DNA of 64,000 nt from an uncultured Porphyromonas sp. Lineage in GTDB: Bacteria; Bacteroidota; Bacteroidia; Bacteroidales; Porphyromonadaceae. The DNA is taken from positions 16,845 through 80,844 of the forward strand of contig NZ_CALHVI010000005.1 of assembly GCF_938039215.1 (NCBI RefSeq), given 5' to 3'. A program made the position numbers and the translations under genes. The notes under the pieces are model-generated. The model had not been told where the DNA came from. It saw nothing but the letters and a program-made list of their open reading frames with translations, and did no database searches. Positions 8,728 through 17,636 of the stretch are shown here, in pieces; the stretch's first letter is position 1, and each line of letters begins with the position of its first letter.

Positions 8728-10269
8728 ATGGCACAGCAAGAAGACCTCTTCAAGAAGGTAATCGCCCACTGTAAGGAATATGGTTTCGTCTTCCCCTCCT
8801 CCGAGATCTACGACGGTCTGGGAGCCGTATATGACTACGGTCAGCTCGGGAGCGAACTCAAGAACAATATCAAGCGCTACTGGTGGGAGGCCATGACCCT
8901 CCTTGCTCCCAATGTCGTAGGGATCGACTCAGCTATCTTCATGCACCCCAAGATCTGGAAAGCCTCGGGCCATGTAGATGCTTTCAACGACCCCCTCATT
9001 GACAACAAGGACTCTAAGAAGCGCTACCGTGCCGATGTACTCATCGAGGATCACCTAGCGAAGATCGAAGAGAAGATCAATAAGGAAGTAGCCAAGGCAG
9101 CGAAGAAGTTCGGTGAGAGCTTCGACGAGGCTCAGTTCCGCTCGACCAATGGCCGTGTCCTCGAGTATCAGGCTAAGTGGGATGAAGTGCACACGCGCTT
9201 CGCCGAGGCGATGAACGCTTCGGACCTCGAGGGTCTGCGCCAGATCATCCTCGACTGCGAGATCGTCTGCCCTGTCAGCGGTACACGCAACTGGACAGAG
9301 GTGCGCCAGTTCAACCTGATGTTCGCCACCGAGATGGGCTCCACGGCCGAAGGCTCGATGAAGGTCTACCTGCGCCCCGAGACCGCTCAAGGGATCTTCG
9401 TTAACTTCCTCAACGTACAGAAGACGGGTCGCATGAAGGTGCCCTTCGGGATCGCTCAGATCGGGAAGGCCTTCCGCAACGAGATCGTCGCCCGTCAGTT
9501 CATCTTCCGCATGCGCGAGTTCGAGCAGATGGAGATGCAGTTCTTCGTCCGTCCTGGCGAGGAGCTCCAGTGGTTCGAGTTCTGGAAGGATCTTCGTCTG
9601 CGCTGGCACAAGGCCCTCGGTCTCGGCGACAAGAAGTATCGCTACCACGACCACGAGAAGCTGGCTCACTATGCCAATGCTGCTACCGACATCGAATTTG
9701 AGATGCCCTTTGGCTTCAAGGAGGTAGAAGGTATCCACAGCCGTACGGACTTCGACCTGAAGCGTCACGAGGAGTTCAGTGGCAAGAAGATGCAGTACTT
9801 CGATCCCGAACTCGGTGAGAGCTACGTGCCCTACGTCGTAGAGACTTCCATCGGGGTAGACCGTATGTTCCTCAGCCTCCTCTGTGGCTCCTTCGAAGAG
9901 GAAGCTCTGGAGGGTGGAGAGAAGCGCACGGTACTTCGCCTGCCTGCAGCCCTTGCCCCCGTCAAGCTCGCTATCCTGCCTCTCGTGCGCAAGGACGGTC
10001 TTGACGACAAGGCTCGTGCTATCTACGACGAACTGAAGTTCGACTTCAACTGCCAGCTCGACGAAAAGGATTCTATCGGTAAGCGCTACCGCCGTCAGGA
10101 TGCCATCGGTACGCCCTTCTGCGTGACGATCGACCATCAGACGATGGAGGACGGCACCGTCACCCTGCGCCATCGTGACAGCATGCAGCAGGAGCGAGTA
10201 GCTATCGAAGCCCTCTCCCAGCGCCTCCACGAAGCGACCTCCCTCAAGAGTCTCCTTCGCAAGATCTAA
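8728..10269 (+). CDS. glyS: Glycyl-tRNA synthetase, class II homodimeric type
   Basis: Charges tRNA-Gly with glycine in the cytoplasm. The 513-residue protein has the class II catalytic motifs: motif 2 region around FRNEIVARQFIFRMREFEQ and the RPETAQGIFVNF segment, with a C-terminal anticodon-binding domain in the last ~110 residues (begins near APVKLAILPLV). This is the single-chain (alpha2) enzyme, not the alpha/beta form. It is the first gene of a run with the FKBP-like lipoprotein, surE and lpxB, with small gaps and no terminator until 12925. Codon use is strongly biased, as expected for a highly expressed gene. Confidence 0.97.
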   Translation: MAQQEDLFKKVIAHCKEYGFVFPSSEIYDGLGAVYDYGQLGSELKNNIKRYWWEAMTLLAPNVVGIDSAIFMHPKIWKASGHVDAFNDPLIDNKDSKKRYRADVLIEDHLAKIEEKINKEVAKAAKKFGESFDEAQFRSTNGRVLEYQAKWDEVHTRFAEAMNASDLEGLRQIILDCEIVCPVSGTRNWTEVRQFNLMFATEMGSTAEGSMKVYLRPETAQGIFVNFLNVQKTGRMKVPFGIAQIGKAFRNEIVARQFIFRMREFEQMEMQFFVRPGEELQWFEFWKDLRLRWHKALGLGDKKYRYHDHEKLAHYANAATDIEFEMPFGFKEVEGIHSRTDFDLKRHEEFSGKKMQYFDPELGESYVPYVVETSIGVDRMFLSLLCGSFEEEALEGGEKRTVLRLPAALAPVKLAILPLVRKDGLDDKARAIYDELKFDFNCQLDEKDSIGKRYRRQDAIGTPFCVTIDHQTMEDGTVTLRHRDSMQQERVAIEALSQRLHEATSLKSLLRKI

Positions 10270-10294
10270 CCCCCTCACCCTATCACCTGCCTCT

Positions 10295-10837
10295 ATGACT
10301 AGCAAGACTTTACAGAGCCTCCTCCTAGGGAGCCTCGCCCTCATGTCCCTCGTTGGCTTCTCGAGCTGCAATAGCACCATCGATATGGAACAAGAGCGAC
10401 GCAGTGAGAATGAGCGGGCCTTCCGTAGCTTCGCTGACAGTGCCTATACACGTGTCACTGTACCCGGCATCGGAGGCAGCGCCTTCGTCTACATGAAGGT
10501 AGAGAAGGAGGGCGACAAGAGCATCGATGTAGACTACACGGATGCAGTCCAGCTCTTCCGTGATACCTACCGTACCACCGACTGGATCAAGGACAAGCTC
10601 CAGGCTACCCGTCTGCGTCAGACCCTCGACCTCAATGCTATCGATCAGGAACCCGTGGCGAACCTACCCGTAGGTCTACAGATCGCCGTGCAGAACCTCC
10701 ACCAGGGTGCTGAGGCCACCATCGTCATCCCTTGGTACCTCAACAATACGACCAGTACCTCTGAGCGTACCGACAGCTATACTTCTCTCTACTATCGTGT
10801 CCGTCTGAAGAAGGTCATCAAGCCCTCTACTAAGTAG
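10295..10837 (+). CDS. FKBP-like peptidyl-prolyl isomerase lipoprotein, degenerate
   Basis: A 180-residue protein with lipoprotein signal: hydrophobic residues ~7-23 and Cys26 after SS. The C-terminal half follows the FKBP strand pattern (LPVGLQIAVQNLHQGAEA, then IVIPWYL, and a final YYRVRLKKV strand), but the usual active-site aromatic set is not clearly complete. It is therefore likely a degenerate or non-catalytic FKBP in the periplasm or outer membrane. I recall FKBP-type genes beside glyS in other Bacteroidota. It sits 25 bp after glyS and 17 bp before surE. Confidence 0.6.
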   Translation: MTSKTLQSLLLGSLALMSLVGFSSCNSTIDMEQERRSENERAFRSFADSAYTRVTVPGIGGSAFVYMKVEKEGDKSIDVDYTDAVQLFRDTYRTTDWIKDKLQATRLRQTLDLNAIDQEPVANLPVGLQIAVQNLHQGAEATIVIPWYLNNTTSTSERTDSYTSLYYRVRLKKVIKPSTK

Positions 10838-10854
10838 GACCTAATCAACACTGA

Positions 10855-11613
10855 ATGCATATACTTCTGAGTAATGACGATGGCTTCCGAGCCGCAGGGA
10901 TCCAAGAGCTCGCTACGGCTATGCTCTCCCTAGGTAGAGTCACTATCGTCGCTCCAGATGGACCACGGTCGGGTTTCTCTGGCGCTATCACCACGACCCA
11001 ACCTCTACGGCTCAAGCACCGCCACAGCGACGGGGATCTCGAGATCTACAGCTGCGAAGGTACTCCCGTAGACTGCGTGAAGCTCGCTCTGAATACCCTC
11101 TTCATCGACCAGCGTCCTGACCTCATCATCTCGGGCATCAACCACGGGAGCAACGAGGGCATCTGCGTCAGCTATTCGGGCACGCTAGGCGCTGCTCGTG
11201 AGGGCTGTATCTACGGTATCCCTTCGCTGGCAGTATCGCTCGATGACACGGCTTGGAAGCCTGACTTCACCGCAAGCATCGCTTATACGCTTCGTGTGGT
11301 AGAGCTGATGCAGCACACCCGCCTGCCTTGGCAGACGATGCTCTCACTCAACGTACCCAAGACCGAGCCCCTAGGACTCAAGGTCTGCCCGATGACCGTA
11401 GGCCGCTTCGTTGAAGAGTTCGTACACTCTGAGGATGGCAAGGGGAAGAAGATCCACTGGCTCACGGGTCGCCAAGATCCAGGTCAAGATCCCAGTACGG
11501 GCGATTGGCACTACCTCCAGGAAGGCTGGGCTACGCTCACGCCCCTGCAGCTCGACTGTACGAACCATCGCTGGATCGAGGAGCTGACCACGCTGGCACA
11601 GACACAGCACTAG
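10855..11613 (+). CDS. surE: 5'/3'-nucleotidase SurE
   Basis: Metal-dependent survival-protein phosphatase acting on nucleoside monophosphates. The N-terminal LLSNDDGF motif (Asn7, Asp8, Asp9) gives metal ligands, and the second signature SGINHGSNEG lies near residue 95. The length of 252 fits the family. It lies between the FKBP-like gene and lpxB with 3 bp to the latter, so the two are almost certainly co-transcribed; surE-lpxB adjacency is familiar in Bacteroidota. Confidence 0.95.
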   Translation: MHILLSNDDGFRAAGIQELATAMLSLGRVTIVAPDGPRSGFSGAITTTQPLRLKHRHSDGDLEIYSCEGTPVDCVKLALNTLFIDQRPDLIISGINHGSNEGICVSYSGTLGAAREGCIYGIPSLAVSLDDTAWKPDFTASIAYTLRVVELMQHTRLPWQTMLSLNVPKTEPLGLKVCPMTVGRFVEEFVHSEDGKGKKIHWLTGRQDPGQDPSTGDWHYLQEGWATLTPLQLDCTNHRWIEELTTLAQTQH

Positions 11614-11616
11614 ACT

Positions 11617-12741
11617 ATGCGCTACTTCTTAGTCGCAGGCGAAGCCTCTGGTGATCTGCACGCTTCAGCGCTCATACGAGCACTGGGGGAGCGTGATCCA
11701 GAGGCTTCGTTTGCCTTCATGGGTGGGGACAAGATGCAGGAGGCCTCCGGTGTCGCTCCCCTCGTTCACTACCGAGAGGTAGCCTTCATGGGGATCGTCA
11801 GCGTGCTGAAGAACCTCCGCAAGCTCACCCGTATAGGTCATAGGGTGCAGGAAGCGATCCGCTCCTTCCAGCCCGATGTGGTCATCCCCGTAGACTACGC
11901 TGACTTCAACTTCCGCTTCATCCTGCCCTTTGTGAAGCGTCAGCTAGGCATCCCCATCGTCTACTACATTCTCCCCAAGGTGTGGGCATGGCGCTCGAGT
12001 CGGGTGAAGACCCTTCGGCGCTACGTAGATCTTAGCCTCAGTATCCTTCCCTTCGAAGTAAGCTACTTCGAGGAGCGTGGCCTAAGGACGATCTATATAG
12101 GTAACCCTTGTGTCGATGCCCAGCTAAGCTATCTAGAGGCTCATCCCGAGCCCGTCGGGCGGGAACAGATGATCCTGCTCGTACCAGGGAGTCGCCGCTC
12201 CGAACTCCAGCACAACCTCAGTGAGATGCTTCTAGCGACAGCACCCTATGCCTCCTCAGGCTGGCAGGTCGTCATCGCTGGAGCACCAGGACTTACGGAG
12301 GAGGATTATCGTCCCTACCTCGGTGCTTATCCCGATACGCCCATTCTCTTCGGGGACACATACGGGCTCATGAGGCGAGCTCATGCCGCCCTCGTCACCT
12401 CGGGTACAGCGACTCTCGAGGCAGGACTCTGGGGTCTTCCCATGGTCGTCTGCTATCGGATGGGAGGTAAGCGAATAGCTCGATGGATCTTCGAACGCTA
12501 CTTCCAAGTAGATTACTTCTCGCTGGTCAATCTCATCCTCGGTAAAGCTGTCGTCCCCGAGCTTCTAGCCGACCGAGTGCATTCGGCTCAGATCCTCTCT
12601 ACCCTCACCTGTATCCTCCCCGAAGAGGCACCTGCACGTGAGGCGATGCTTCATGATCTCAAGGAGCTCCAGAGCCTCATGGGTCGAAAGAAGAGTGCAC
12701 CCCGAGCAGCTGAAGCCATCCTCAATTTCCTCCACCAATAG
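11617..12741 (+). CDS. lpxB: Lipid-A-disaccharide synthase
   Basis: GT19 glycosyltransferase that joins UDP-2,3-diacylglucosamine to lipid X in lipid A synthesis, at the inner membrane. The N-terminal signature FLVAGEASGDLHASALI is intact, followed by FMGGDKM and later the LVPGSRRSEL motif that contacts UDP. A glycine-rich SGTATLEAGLWGLPMVVCY segment near residues 266-284 is also typical. The length of 374 is normal. With lpxH at 50443 and the phosphoethanolamine transferase at 30977, this window carries several lipid A genes in separate places. Confidence 0.97.
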   Translation: MRYFLVAGEASGDLHASALIRALGERDPEASFAFMGGDKMQEASGVAPLVHYREVAFMGIVSVLKNLRKLTRIGHRVQEAIRSFQPDVVIPVDYADFNFRFILPFVKRQLGIPIVYYILPKVWAWRSSRVKTLRRYVDLSLSILPFEVSYFEERGLRTIYIGNPCVDAQLSYLEAHPEPVGREQMILLVPGSRRSELQHNLSEMLLATAPYASSGWQVVIAGAPGLTEEDYRPYLGAYPDTPILFGDTYGLMRRAHAALVTSGTATLEAGLWGLPMVVCYRMGGKRIARWIFERYFQVDYFSLVNLILGKAVVPELLADRVHSAQILSTLTCILPEEAPAREAMLHDLKELQSLMGRKKSAPRAAEAILNFLHQ

Positions 12742-12792
12742 GATACTGGACTTCTTCCCTAAAAGTACTACCTAAGTCTCGGCTCAGAAGCT

Positions 12793-12910
12793 CCATAGTT
12801 CTAGCTTTGGAGCTCCACTTAGAACTAGATCTAAAGATCAGTACCTCTAGCCATAGAACTCTAGGTAGAACTGAATGAAGAAAACAACGCTTCTAGCTTT
12901 AGAGCCCTAT
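12793..12910. repeat. Degenerate 23-bp periodic array
   Basis: CTAG cores occur at 12801, 12825, 12847 and 12893, close to a 23-bp grid. TTCTAGCTTTGGAG (12799) and TTCTAGCTTTAGAG (12891) differ at one base and are 92 bp (4 x 23) apart. The heptamer AGTTCTA/TAGAACT occurs at 12797, 12820, 12854 and 12866. Confidence 0.5.
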
Positions 12911-12924
12911 CGCTCCCTAATTAT

Positions 12925-12964
12925 CAGCCCACATCGTGCTTGTCATGATGTGGGCTGAGTCTTT
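12925..12964 (+). terminator. Terminator after lpxB
   Basis: CAGCCCACATC (12925-12935) pairs perfectly with GATGTGGGCTG (12947-12957). TCTTTT follows at 12960-12964. Confidence 0.75.
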
Positions 12965-13474
12965 TGATGAGACCAAAAGTAGGGGTGTATAGGTCGCTCT
13001 AGAGGGTGTATAGCCGTGGGATAACCTTGGGATAAATTCACTCCCCCTCAAGAGGTCGGAAGACCCCTCCCTAGGCGTACCCTCGAGGGTGTAGATAAGT
13101 CACCCGTTTATCCCAACGACATACACAGCAGCTTATCTACTCCAAGCTCTTCTTCCTCCCCCCGAGCTGTGGACTATCTCCGCTTATTCCCCTCCAGCAC
13201 CGATACAGAGGGCGAAGTCTCCTGTGTATCGTCTGTGGGTAGGCTACGGATAGCTTTAGGATAAGTACGTGTATTCCCTTACCCCTCCCCAGAATCCCCC
13301 ACCATGCTTACCCACGATTCCACAGCCTATATTAACAATAGGGTATATAGAGATTATATATTCTTTCTCTCTTTTATACCCTTATATTAAGCTCGGGGGA
13401 TAAGTGCTGGGCCAAGGGGAAGAGCCTCTCCGAAGCTCTAGGTACTTCCCTCACGGCTGATCCGCGAAAACTAC

Positions 13475-13482
13475 TATCTTTG
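13475..13482 (+). promoter_or_regulatory. Bacteroidota -7 box for the ROK gene
   Basis: TATCTTTG fits TAnnTTTG, 48 bp upstream of the ATG at 13530. Confidence 0.55.
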
Positions 13483-13529
13483 TTCCTAAGAAGAAACTAT
13501 TTATCTCACAGTAGACACATCATCAACTC

Positions 13530-14486
13530 ATGGAAAAACCCTATGTAATAGGTGTAGACCTCGGAGGCACCAACACGGTCTTCGGTGTCGTAGACGCTCG
13601 TGGTAACGTCGTCGTCAATGCTTCGATCAAGACGGGGACGCACATCGATATCGAACTTTACCTTAATGATCTCGTCGCCGGTATCAACATGCTCATCGAG
13701 CAGGTAGGTGGCAAGGACAAGATCCGTGGTATCGGTGTCGGAGCTCCTAATGGGAACTACTTCAACGGCTGCATCGAGTTCGCACCTAACCTCCCTTGGA
13801 AGGGAAAGATCCCCTTGGCTCAGATGCTTCAGGATCGTCTGGGTATCCCCGTCGCTCTGACCAATGATGCTAACGCTGCTGCTATCGGGGAGATGACCTA
13901 TGGCGCTGCACGTGGGATGAAGGACTTCATCGTCATCACCCTCGGTACAGGTGTCGGTAGCGGTATCGTAGTGGGTGGACAGCTCGTCTACGGGCACGAC
14001 GGCTTCGCTGGAGAGCTCGGTCACATGATCGTACGACGCAACGGTCGTATGTGTGGCTGCGGTCGTCAGGGCTGTCTCGAGACCTATACCTCCGCTACGG
14101 GTGTAGCACGTACGGCACGTGAGTACCTCACCATCCGCTCCGACGAGAGCAAGCTCCGTGAGCTGGATATAGACAAGATCACCTCTAAGGATGTCTTCGA
14201 TGCAGCCAGTGCAGGCGATGCGCTTGCTCTGGAGATCTTCGAATCAACGGGGGCTATCCTTGGTGAGGCTTGCGCTGACTTCGTCACCTTCTCTTCTCCC
14301 GAAGCGATCATCTTCTTCGGTGGGCTTACCAAGGCTGGGGACCTCCTGATGAACCCCATCCGTCACCACATGGAGAAGAACCTCCTGAAGATCTACCAAG
14401 GCAAGACCAAGCTCCTCGTCTCTCAGCTCAAGGAGAGCGATGCTGCAGTCCTAGGGGCTAGTGCCCTTGGCTGGGAAGCAAAGTAG
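13530..14486 (+). CDS. ROK-family sugar kinase, probable glucokinase
   Basis: Phosphorylates a sugar, probably glucose, with ATP in the cytoplasm. The ATP-binding loop DLGGTN is at residues 10-15, the catalytic Asp113 lies in NDAN, the phosphate motif LGTGVGSG at 138-145, and the ROK zinc site CGCGRQGC at 175-182. The length of 318 is normal. There is no N-terminal helix-turn-helix, so it is an enzyme and not a NagC/XylR-type regulator. It stands alone, with its own -7 box and a terminator after it. Confidence 0.9.
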   Translation: MEKPYVIGVDLGGTNTVFGVVDARGNVVVNASIKTGTHIDIELYLNDLVAGINMLIEQVGGKDKIRGIGVGAPNGNYFNGCIEFAPNLPWKGKIPLAQMLQDRLGIPVALTNDANAAAIGEMTYGAARGMKDFIVITLGTGVGSGIVVGGQLVYGHDGFAGELGHMIVRRNGRMCGCGRQGCLETYTSATGVARTAREYLTIRSDESKLRELDIDKITSKDVFDAASAGDALALEIFESTGAILGEACADFVTFSSPEAIIFFGGLTKAGDLLMNPIRHHMEKNLLKIYQGKTKLLVSQLKESDAAVLGASALGWEAK

Positions 14487-14531
14487 ATCTAAGCCTCCGA
14501 TCTATCCCGAATAGAAATACGAATGAAGTAG

Positions 14532-14562
14532 AAGAGCTAGTCCCGACTAGCTCTTTTACTTT
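14532..14562 (+). terminator. Terminator after the ROK kinase
   Basis: A 10-bp perfect stem (14532-14541 with 14546-14555, core GAGCTAG/CTAGCTC) with a 4-base loop is followed by TTTACTTTT. Confidence 0.85.
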
Positions 14563-14582
14563 TACCCACTCCCCTCCCCTTC

Positions 14583-14656
14583 ACCGCTCGCCTAGACTGA
14601 GCCCCGTACCCTCGCTAAGTAGGGCACTCACCGCTCGCTAAGTAGGAAGATCTGTA
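14583..14656. repeat. Short 23-bp repeat cluster upstream of the Nudix gene
   Basis: CTCGCTAAGTAGG occurs at 14611 and again at 14634 (23 bp apart), with a degenerate CTCGCCTAGACTG at 14587. The flanks CACCGCTCGC also repeat. Confidence 0.6.
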
Positions 14657-14758
14657 CCCACCCAAGCGAAAGACCGACACTCGTCCAGCTGGATGAGCTG
14701 TCTTCGCTTCCTCCGAATAGCTATCCGCTCTCTAGGCTCAGCCTTCATCCTTACCTCT

Positions 14759-15301
14759 ATGATCCAGCATCCGCTCTCGAGCTTCACTTTCTGCCCTCGC
14801 TGTGGGGCATCAGGGCTAGAGCATATCCATGGGCGTGCTATCCACTGCCCGAAGTGTGACCTCTCCTATTACCACAATGTAGCAGCAGCCGTCGCCTGCT
14901 TCATCCTCGACGAGGAAGGGCGACTACTCACCGTACGTCGCTCTAGAGAGCCCGCACGAGGCACGCTAGACCTCCCTGGAGGCTTCGTAGACCCCGAGGA
15001 AGGGGTAGAGTCCGCCGTGGTAAGAGAACTGCGTGAGGAGACGGCTCTAGAGGCTAAGTCGGTGCGTATGCTCTTCTCCCTACCTAATATCTACCCCTAC
15101 TCGGGCATCGATGTCTATACGGCAGATATCTTCTACCGTGTAGAGGTGGTGAGCTTCGAGGGAGCTCAGGCCCTAGATGATGTAGGCGAGCTGGTCTTCC
15201 TCCGCCCTGAGGAGCTCCGAGCTGAGGACTTCGGTCTTCGCTCCATCCGTACCGCTATCGAGCGGGTGATCGCTGATCCTTCACTGCTAGAGGTTAAGTA
15301 A
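14759..15301 (+). CDS. Nudix hydrolase with N-terminal zinc ribbon
   Basis: Hydrolyses a nucleoside diphosphate linked to another moiety. An N-terminal zinc ribbon (FCPRCG, then HCPKCD ~17 residues on) precedes the Nudix domain, whose box is GFVDPEE...RELREETAL, with Ala where the consensus often has Gly. The ATG at 14759 is chosen over an upstream ATG at 14693 because the latter would add a non-conserved leader that crosses the repeat-rich upstream region. It has the architecture of small NADH-pyrophosphatase-like Nudix proteins but is shorter. It abuts the next gene without a gap. Confidence 0.85.
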   Translation: MIQHPLSSFTFCPRCGASGLEHIHGRAIHCPKCDLSYYHNVAAAVACFILDEEGRLLTVRRSREPARGTLDLPGGFVDPEEGVESAVVRELREETALEAKSVRMLFSLPNIYPYSGIDVYTADIFYRVEVVSFEGAQALDDVGELVFLRPEELRAEDFGLRSIRTAIERVIADPSLLEVK

Positions 15302-16216
15302 ATGCTTCGGGTCGATTGGCACAGGCTCAAGGGCTATGCCCCACTCTGCTTCATCACGCTGGGGATCGTGCTCTGGCGGGTGACAGCACCCTTTGCGGTG
15401 ATCCTCCCTTGGATCATCTCGGCGATGCTCTTCTTCGCTGTGCTCAATATGCCCCTGAGAGCCGTGGCACCCCGACCGAAGCACCTTGTCCTGCTGGCGC
15501 TACACCTAGGGCTCGGGGGCGGGCTGTATCTCCTGCTCTCCCTCTGGAATCCCCTCATAGCTACGAGCCTCTTCATGTGCTTCCTCGCTCCAGCAGCTAC
15601 GGCAGCGGGGGCGATGACTAGCCTCATGGAGGGGGATACGGGCTTCGCTACGGGCTATACGATACTGACGCACGGGCTGATCTGCTTCCTCGCTCCCTTC
15701 CTACTTCCTCTGCTGGATGATCACAGCCAGCTCCCCTTCTGGACGCTCTCGGGGCAGATAGCCCTTCTGGTAGCACGTATGGTCATCCTACCCATCACGC
15801 TCGCTTGGCTCGTGCGCTATCTGATGAAGCGTCGGGGGCGAACGCCAGGGCCACATCGTACCCTGACCTACTGGCTCTGGCTCTCTTCGCTCATCTTCAT
15901 TCTCGGGAAGGCCGTAGCCTTCGTTTCCGAAGAAGGGGGAGGTAATCCCCTACTCCTCGTAGCCTCGTTTGGGGTGGGCTTCCTTGCTTGCGCCTTACAG
16001 TTCACCCTAGGCCCTCCCCTATCGAAGTGGATAGGGGTCGAGGAGGTCGCCTGCAGACAGGCTATGGGGCAGAAGAACACGGCCCTTACCCTCTGGCTCT
16101 GCATCTCCTTCATGCACCCCCTTGTAGCTCCTGGGATCGCTGGCTACATAGCGTGGCAGAACTTCTTCCTTACCTACTATATGAATCGCTACCTACGGCA
16201 GTCGACTCGCTCCTAA
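15302..16216 (+). CDS. Bile acid:sodium symporter (BASS)-like membrane transporter
   Basis: A 304-residue inner-membrane protein with about nine or ten hydrophobic segments. The segment LAPAATAAGAMTSLMEGD (residues ~97-114) with its Ala/Gly-rich break followed by a polar loop, and the late VACRQAMGQKNTALTLWL segment, resemble the crossover helices of the BASS fold. Substrate is not predictable from sequence; BASS members carry organic anions with sodium. The ATG begins right after the Nudix stop, so the two are coupled. The hydrolase gene follows 21 bp later. Confidence 0.7.
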   Translation: MLRVDWHRLKGYAPLCFITLGIVLWRVTAPFAVILPWIISAMLFFAVLNMPLRAVAPRPKHLVLLALHLGLGGGLYLLLSLWNPLIATSLFMCFLAPAATAAGAMTSLMEGDTGFATGYTILTHGLICFLAPFLLPLLDDHSQLPFWTLSGQIALLVARMVILPITLAWLVRYLMKRRGRTPGPHRTLTYWLWLSSLIFILGKAVAFVSEEGGGNPLLLVASFGVGFLACALQFTLGPPLSKWIGVEEVACRQAMGQKNTALTLWLCISFMHPLVAPGIAGYIAWQNFFLTYYMNRYLRQSTRS

Positions 16217-16237
16217 TTCACCTATTCTTTTGCAATA

Positions 16238-17596
16238 ATGAGACGTATCTTTCAGCTACTCTGTGTGCTCCTCTTCCTTCCCCTCGCTTTAGCAGCGCAG
16301 ACCTCCCTCAGTGGAGACTGGGAGGGGAAGCTATCCCTCCCTATGGGGAAGCTACGACTCATCCTTCACCTTACCGAAGAAGCGGGGCGCTGGTCGGCTT
16401 CTCTGGATAGCCCCGACCAAGGTGCTTATGCCCTGCGTGCCGATGAGGTAGAGGTGCGGGGAGATAGCCTATTCCTCCGACTCAATGCCCTTCATCTTCG
16501 CTATACGGCGCTGAGGGACGGGGAGGATCAGCTGGTGGGCACCTTCGAGCAGGGCGGTATGAGCCTTCCCCTCTCGCTTCGACGGGTGGCGAAGGCCGAG
16601 GATACTAAGTCCGCCCCCACTACGTACACTGAGGAGGAACTGACGATCCCCGTATCGGGCTCTTCCGTCGTCCTATCTGGTTCGCTTGCCCTTCCGAAGG
16701 AGGGTAAAGCCCCCTACCCTACGCTCATCCTCATCACGGGCAGTGGTCCTCAGGATCGGGATGAGACGGTCTTCGGTCATAAGCCCTTCCTAGACATCAC
16801 ACGGAGGCTCACGGAGGCGGGCTTTGCCGTCTTCCGCTACGACGACCGAGGTGTAGGTAAGAGCACGGGGATCTTCATGGCCTCGCATGTGCAGGACTTC
16901 GTACGGGATGCCGAGGCGGCGGTCAAGGCTATGAAGGAGCACAAGGCAGTGAATCCTCAGCGAATCTTCCTCCTAGGCCACAGCGAAGGGAGCTATATTG
17001 CCTCGAAGGTGGCAAGCCAAGACCGCTCGCTTGCTGGTATTGTCTCGCTCGCTGGTCCAGTCTTTGGTATGGATCGGATCCTAGCTGATCAGATGGATGC
17101 CCTTAGCCTGCTGGGAGGAAAGAGTGACGAGGAGCGTGCCACCCTACGCAAAGGGAACCTTGAGGTCTACGGCCTAATGCAGGACAAGCGCCTTTCGCTT
17201 GATGAAGTGAAGGCGAAGGCCTCTAAGGTCGTCGAGCGACTCCTCCCTGTCATGACTTCGGATACAACGATGTACGCTACGATACGCACGCAGATCATGG
17301 GGCAGTTCACGCCCTATCTACGGGAACTTCTTCAGCTGGATATTGAGGGGACATGGCGCTCTGTTCGCTGTCCCGTCATCGGGCTCTTCGGGGAGATGGA
17401 TAAGCAGGTCTTACCCTCCAATGCTACGGAGCTCCTTCGTCTCCAGCCCAAGGCCAAGGTGAAGGTCTTCCCCAAGCTCAATCACCTCTTCCTCCCCTCG
17501 ACTACAGGTTCGCCGATGGAGTACCCTACCCTTCCCAAGGGCTTTGATCCTTCGGCCCTCGACTACTTAGCTACTACCCTACGCTCCCTCCTCTGA
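16238..17596 (+). CDS. Secreted alpha/beta hydrolase
   Basis: A 452-residue protein with a signal peptide (residues 1-20, cleavage after LALAA). Residues ~25-118 form a small beta-rich domain of the GDWEGKL type often seen ahead of hydrolases in this phylum. The alpha/beta hydrolase domain follows, with the oxyanion region TGSGPQDRDE (168-177), YDDRGVGKSTG (201-211), the nucleophile elbow GHSEGS with Ser249, and a late His in LNHLFLP. An esterase or peptidase role is likely, but the substrate is unknown. Last gene of the Nudix-transporter-hydrolase run. Confidence 0.85.
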   Translation: MRRIFQLLCVLLFLPLALAAQTSLSGDWEGKLSLPMGKLRLILHLTEEAGRWSASLDSPDQGAYALRADEVEVRGDSLFLRLNALHLRYTALRDGEDQLVGTFEQGGMSLPLSLRRVAKAEDTKSAPTTYTEEELTIPVSGSSVVLSGSLALPKEGKAPYPTLILITGSGPQDRDETVFGHKPFLDITRRLTEAGFAVFRYDDRGVGKSTGIFMASHVQDFVRDAEAAVKAMKEHKAVNPQRIFLLGHSEGSYIASKVASQDRSLAGIVSLAGPVFGMDRILADQMDALSLLGGKSDEERATLRKGNLEVYGLMQDKRLSLDEVKAKASKVVERLLPVMTSDTTMYATIRTQIMGQFTPYLRELLQLDIEGTWRSVRCPVIGLFGEMDKQVLPSNATELLRLQPKAKVKVFPKLNHLFLPSTTGSPMEYPTLPKGFDPSALDYLATTLRSLL

Positions 17597-17636
17597 GACG
17601 AAGGAACCTCCTCCCCTATTCATATACCCCACTAAC

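Larger units (their letters stand above)
12742..13529. other. Long non-coding region: array, terminator, oriC-like motif cluster
   Basis: This ~790-bp region holds no convincing gene. From left to right: a loose 23-bp periodic array (12793-12910), a terminator (12925-12964), a cluster of TGGGATAA/TTATCCCA and TGTAGATAA motifs (13017-13141 and 13256-13404), an AT-rich tract (13328-13392), and a -7 box before the ROK gene. Motif clusters of this sort with an adjacent AT-rich tract suggest a DnaA-binding region, possibly oriC, but no perfect TTATCCACA box is present and dnaA is not adjacent. Confidence 0.35.

Noticed and set aside
9055..10380. 441-residue frame antisense to glyS
   Set aside because: The same artefact of biased codons in a highly expressed gene; no domain pattern.
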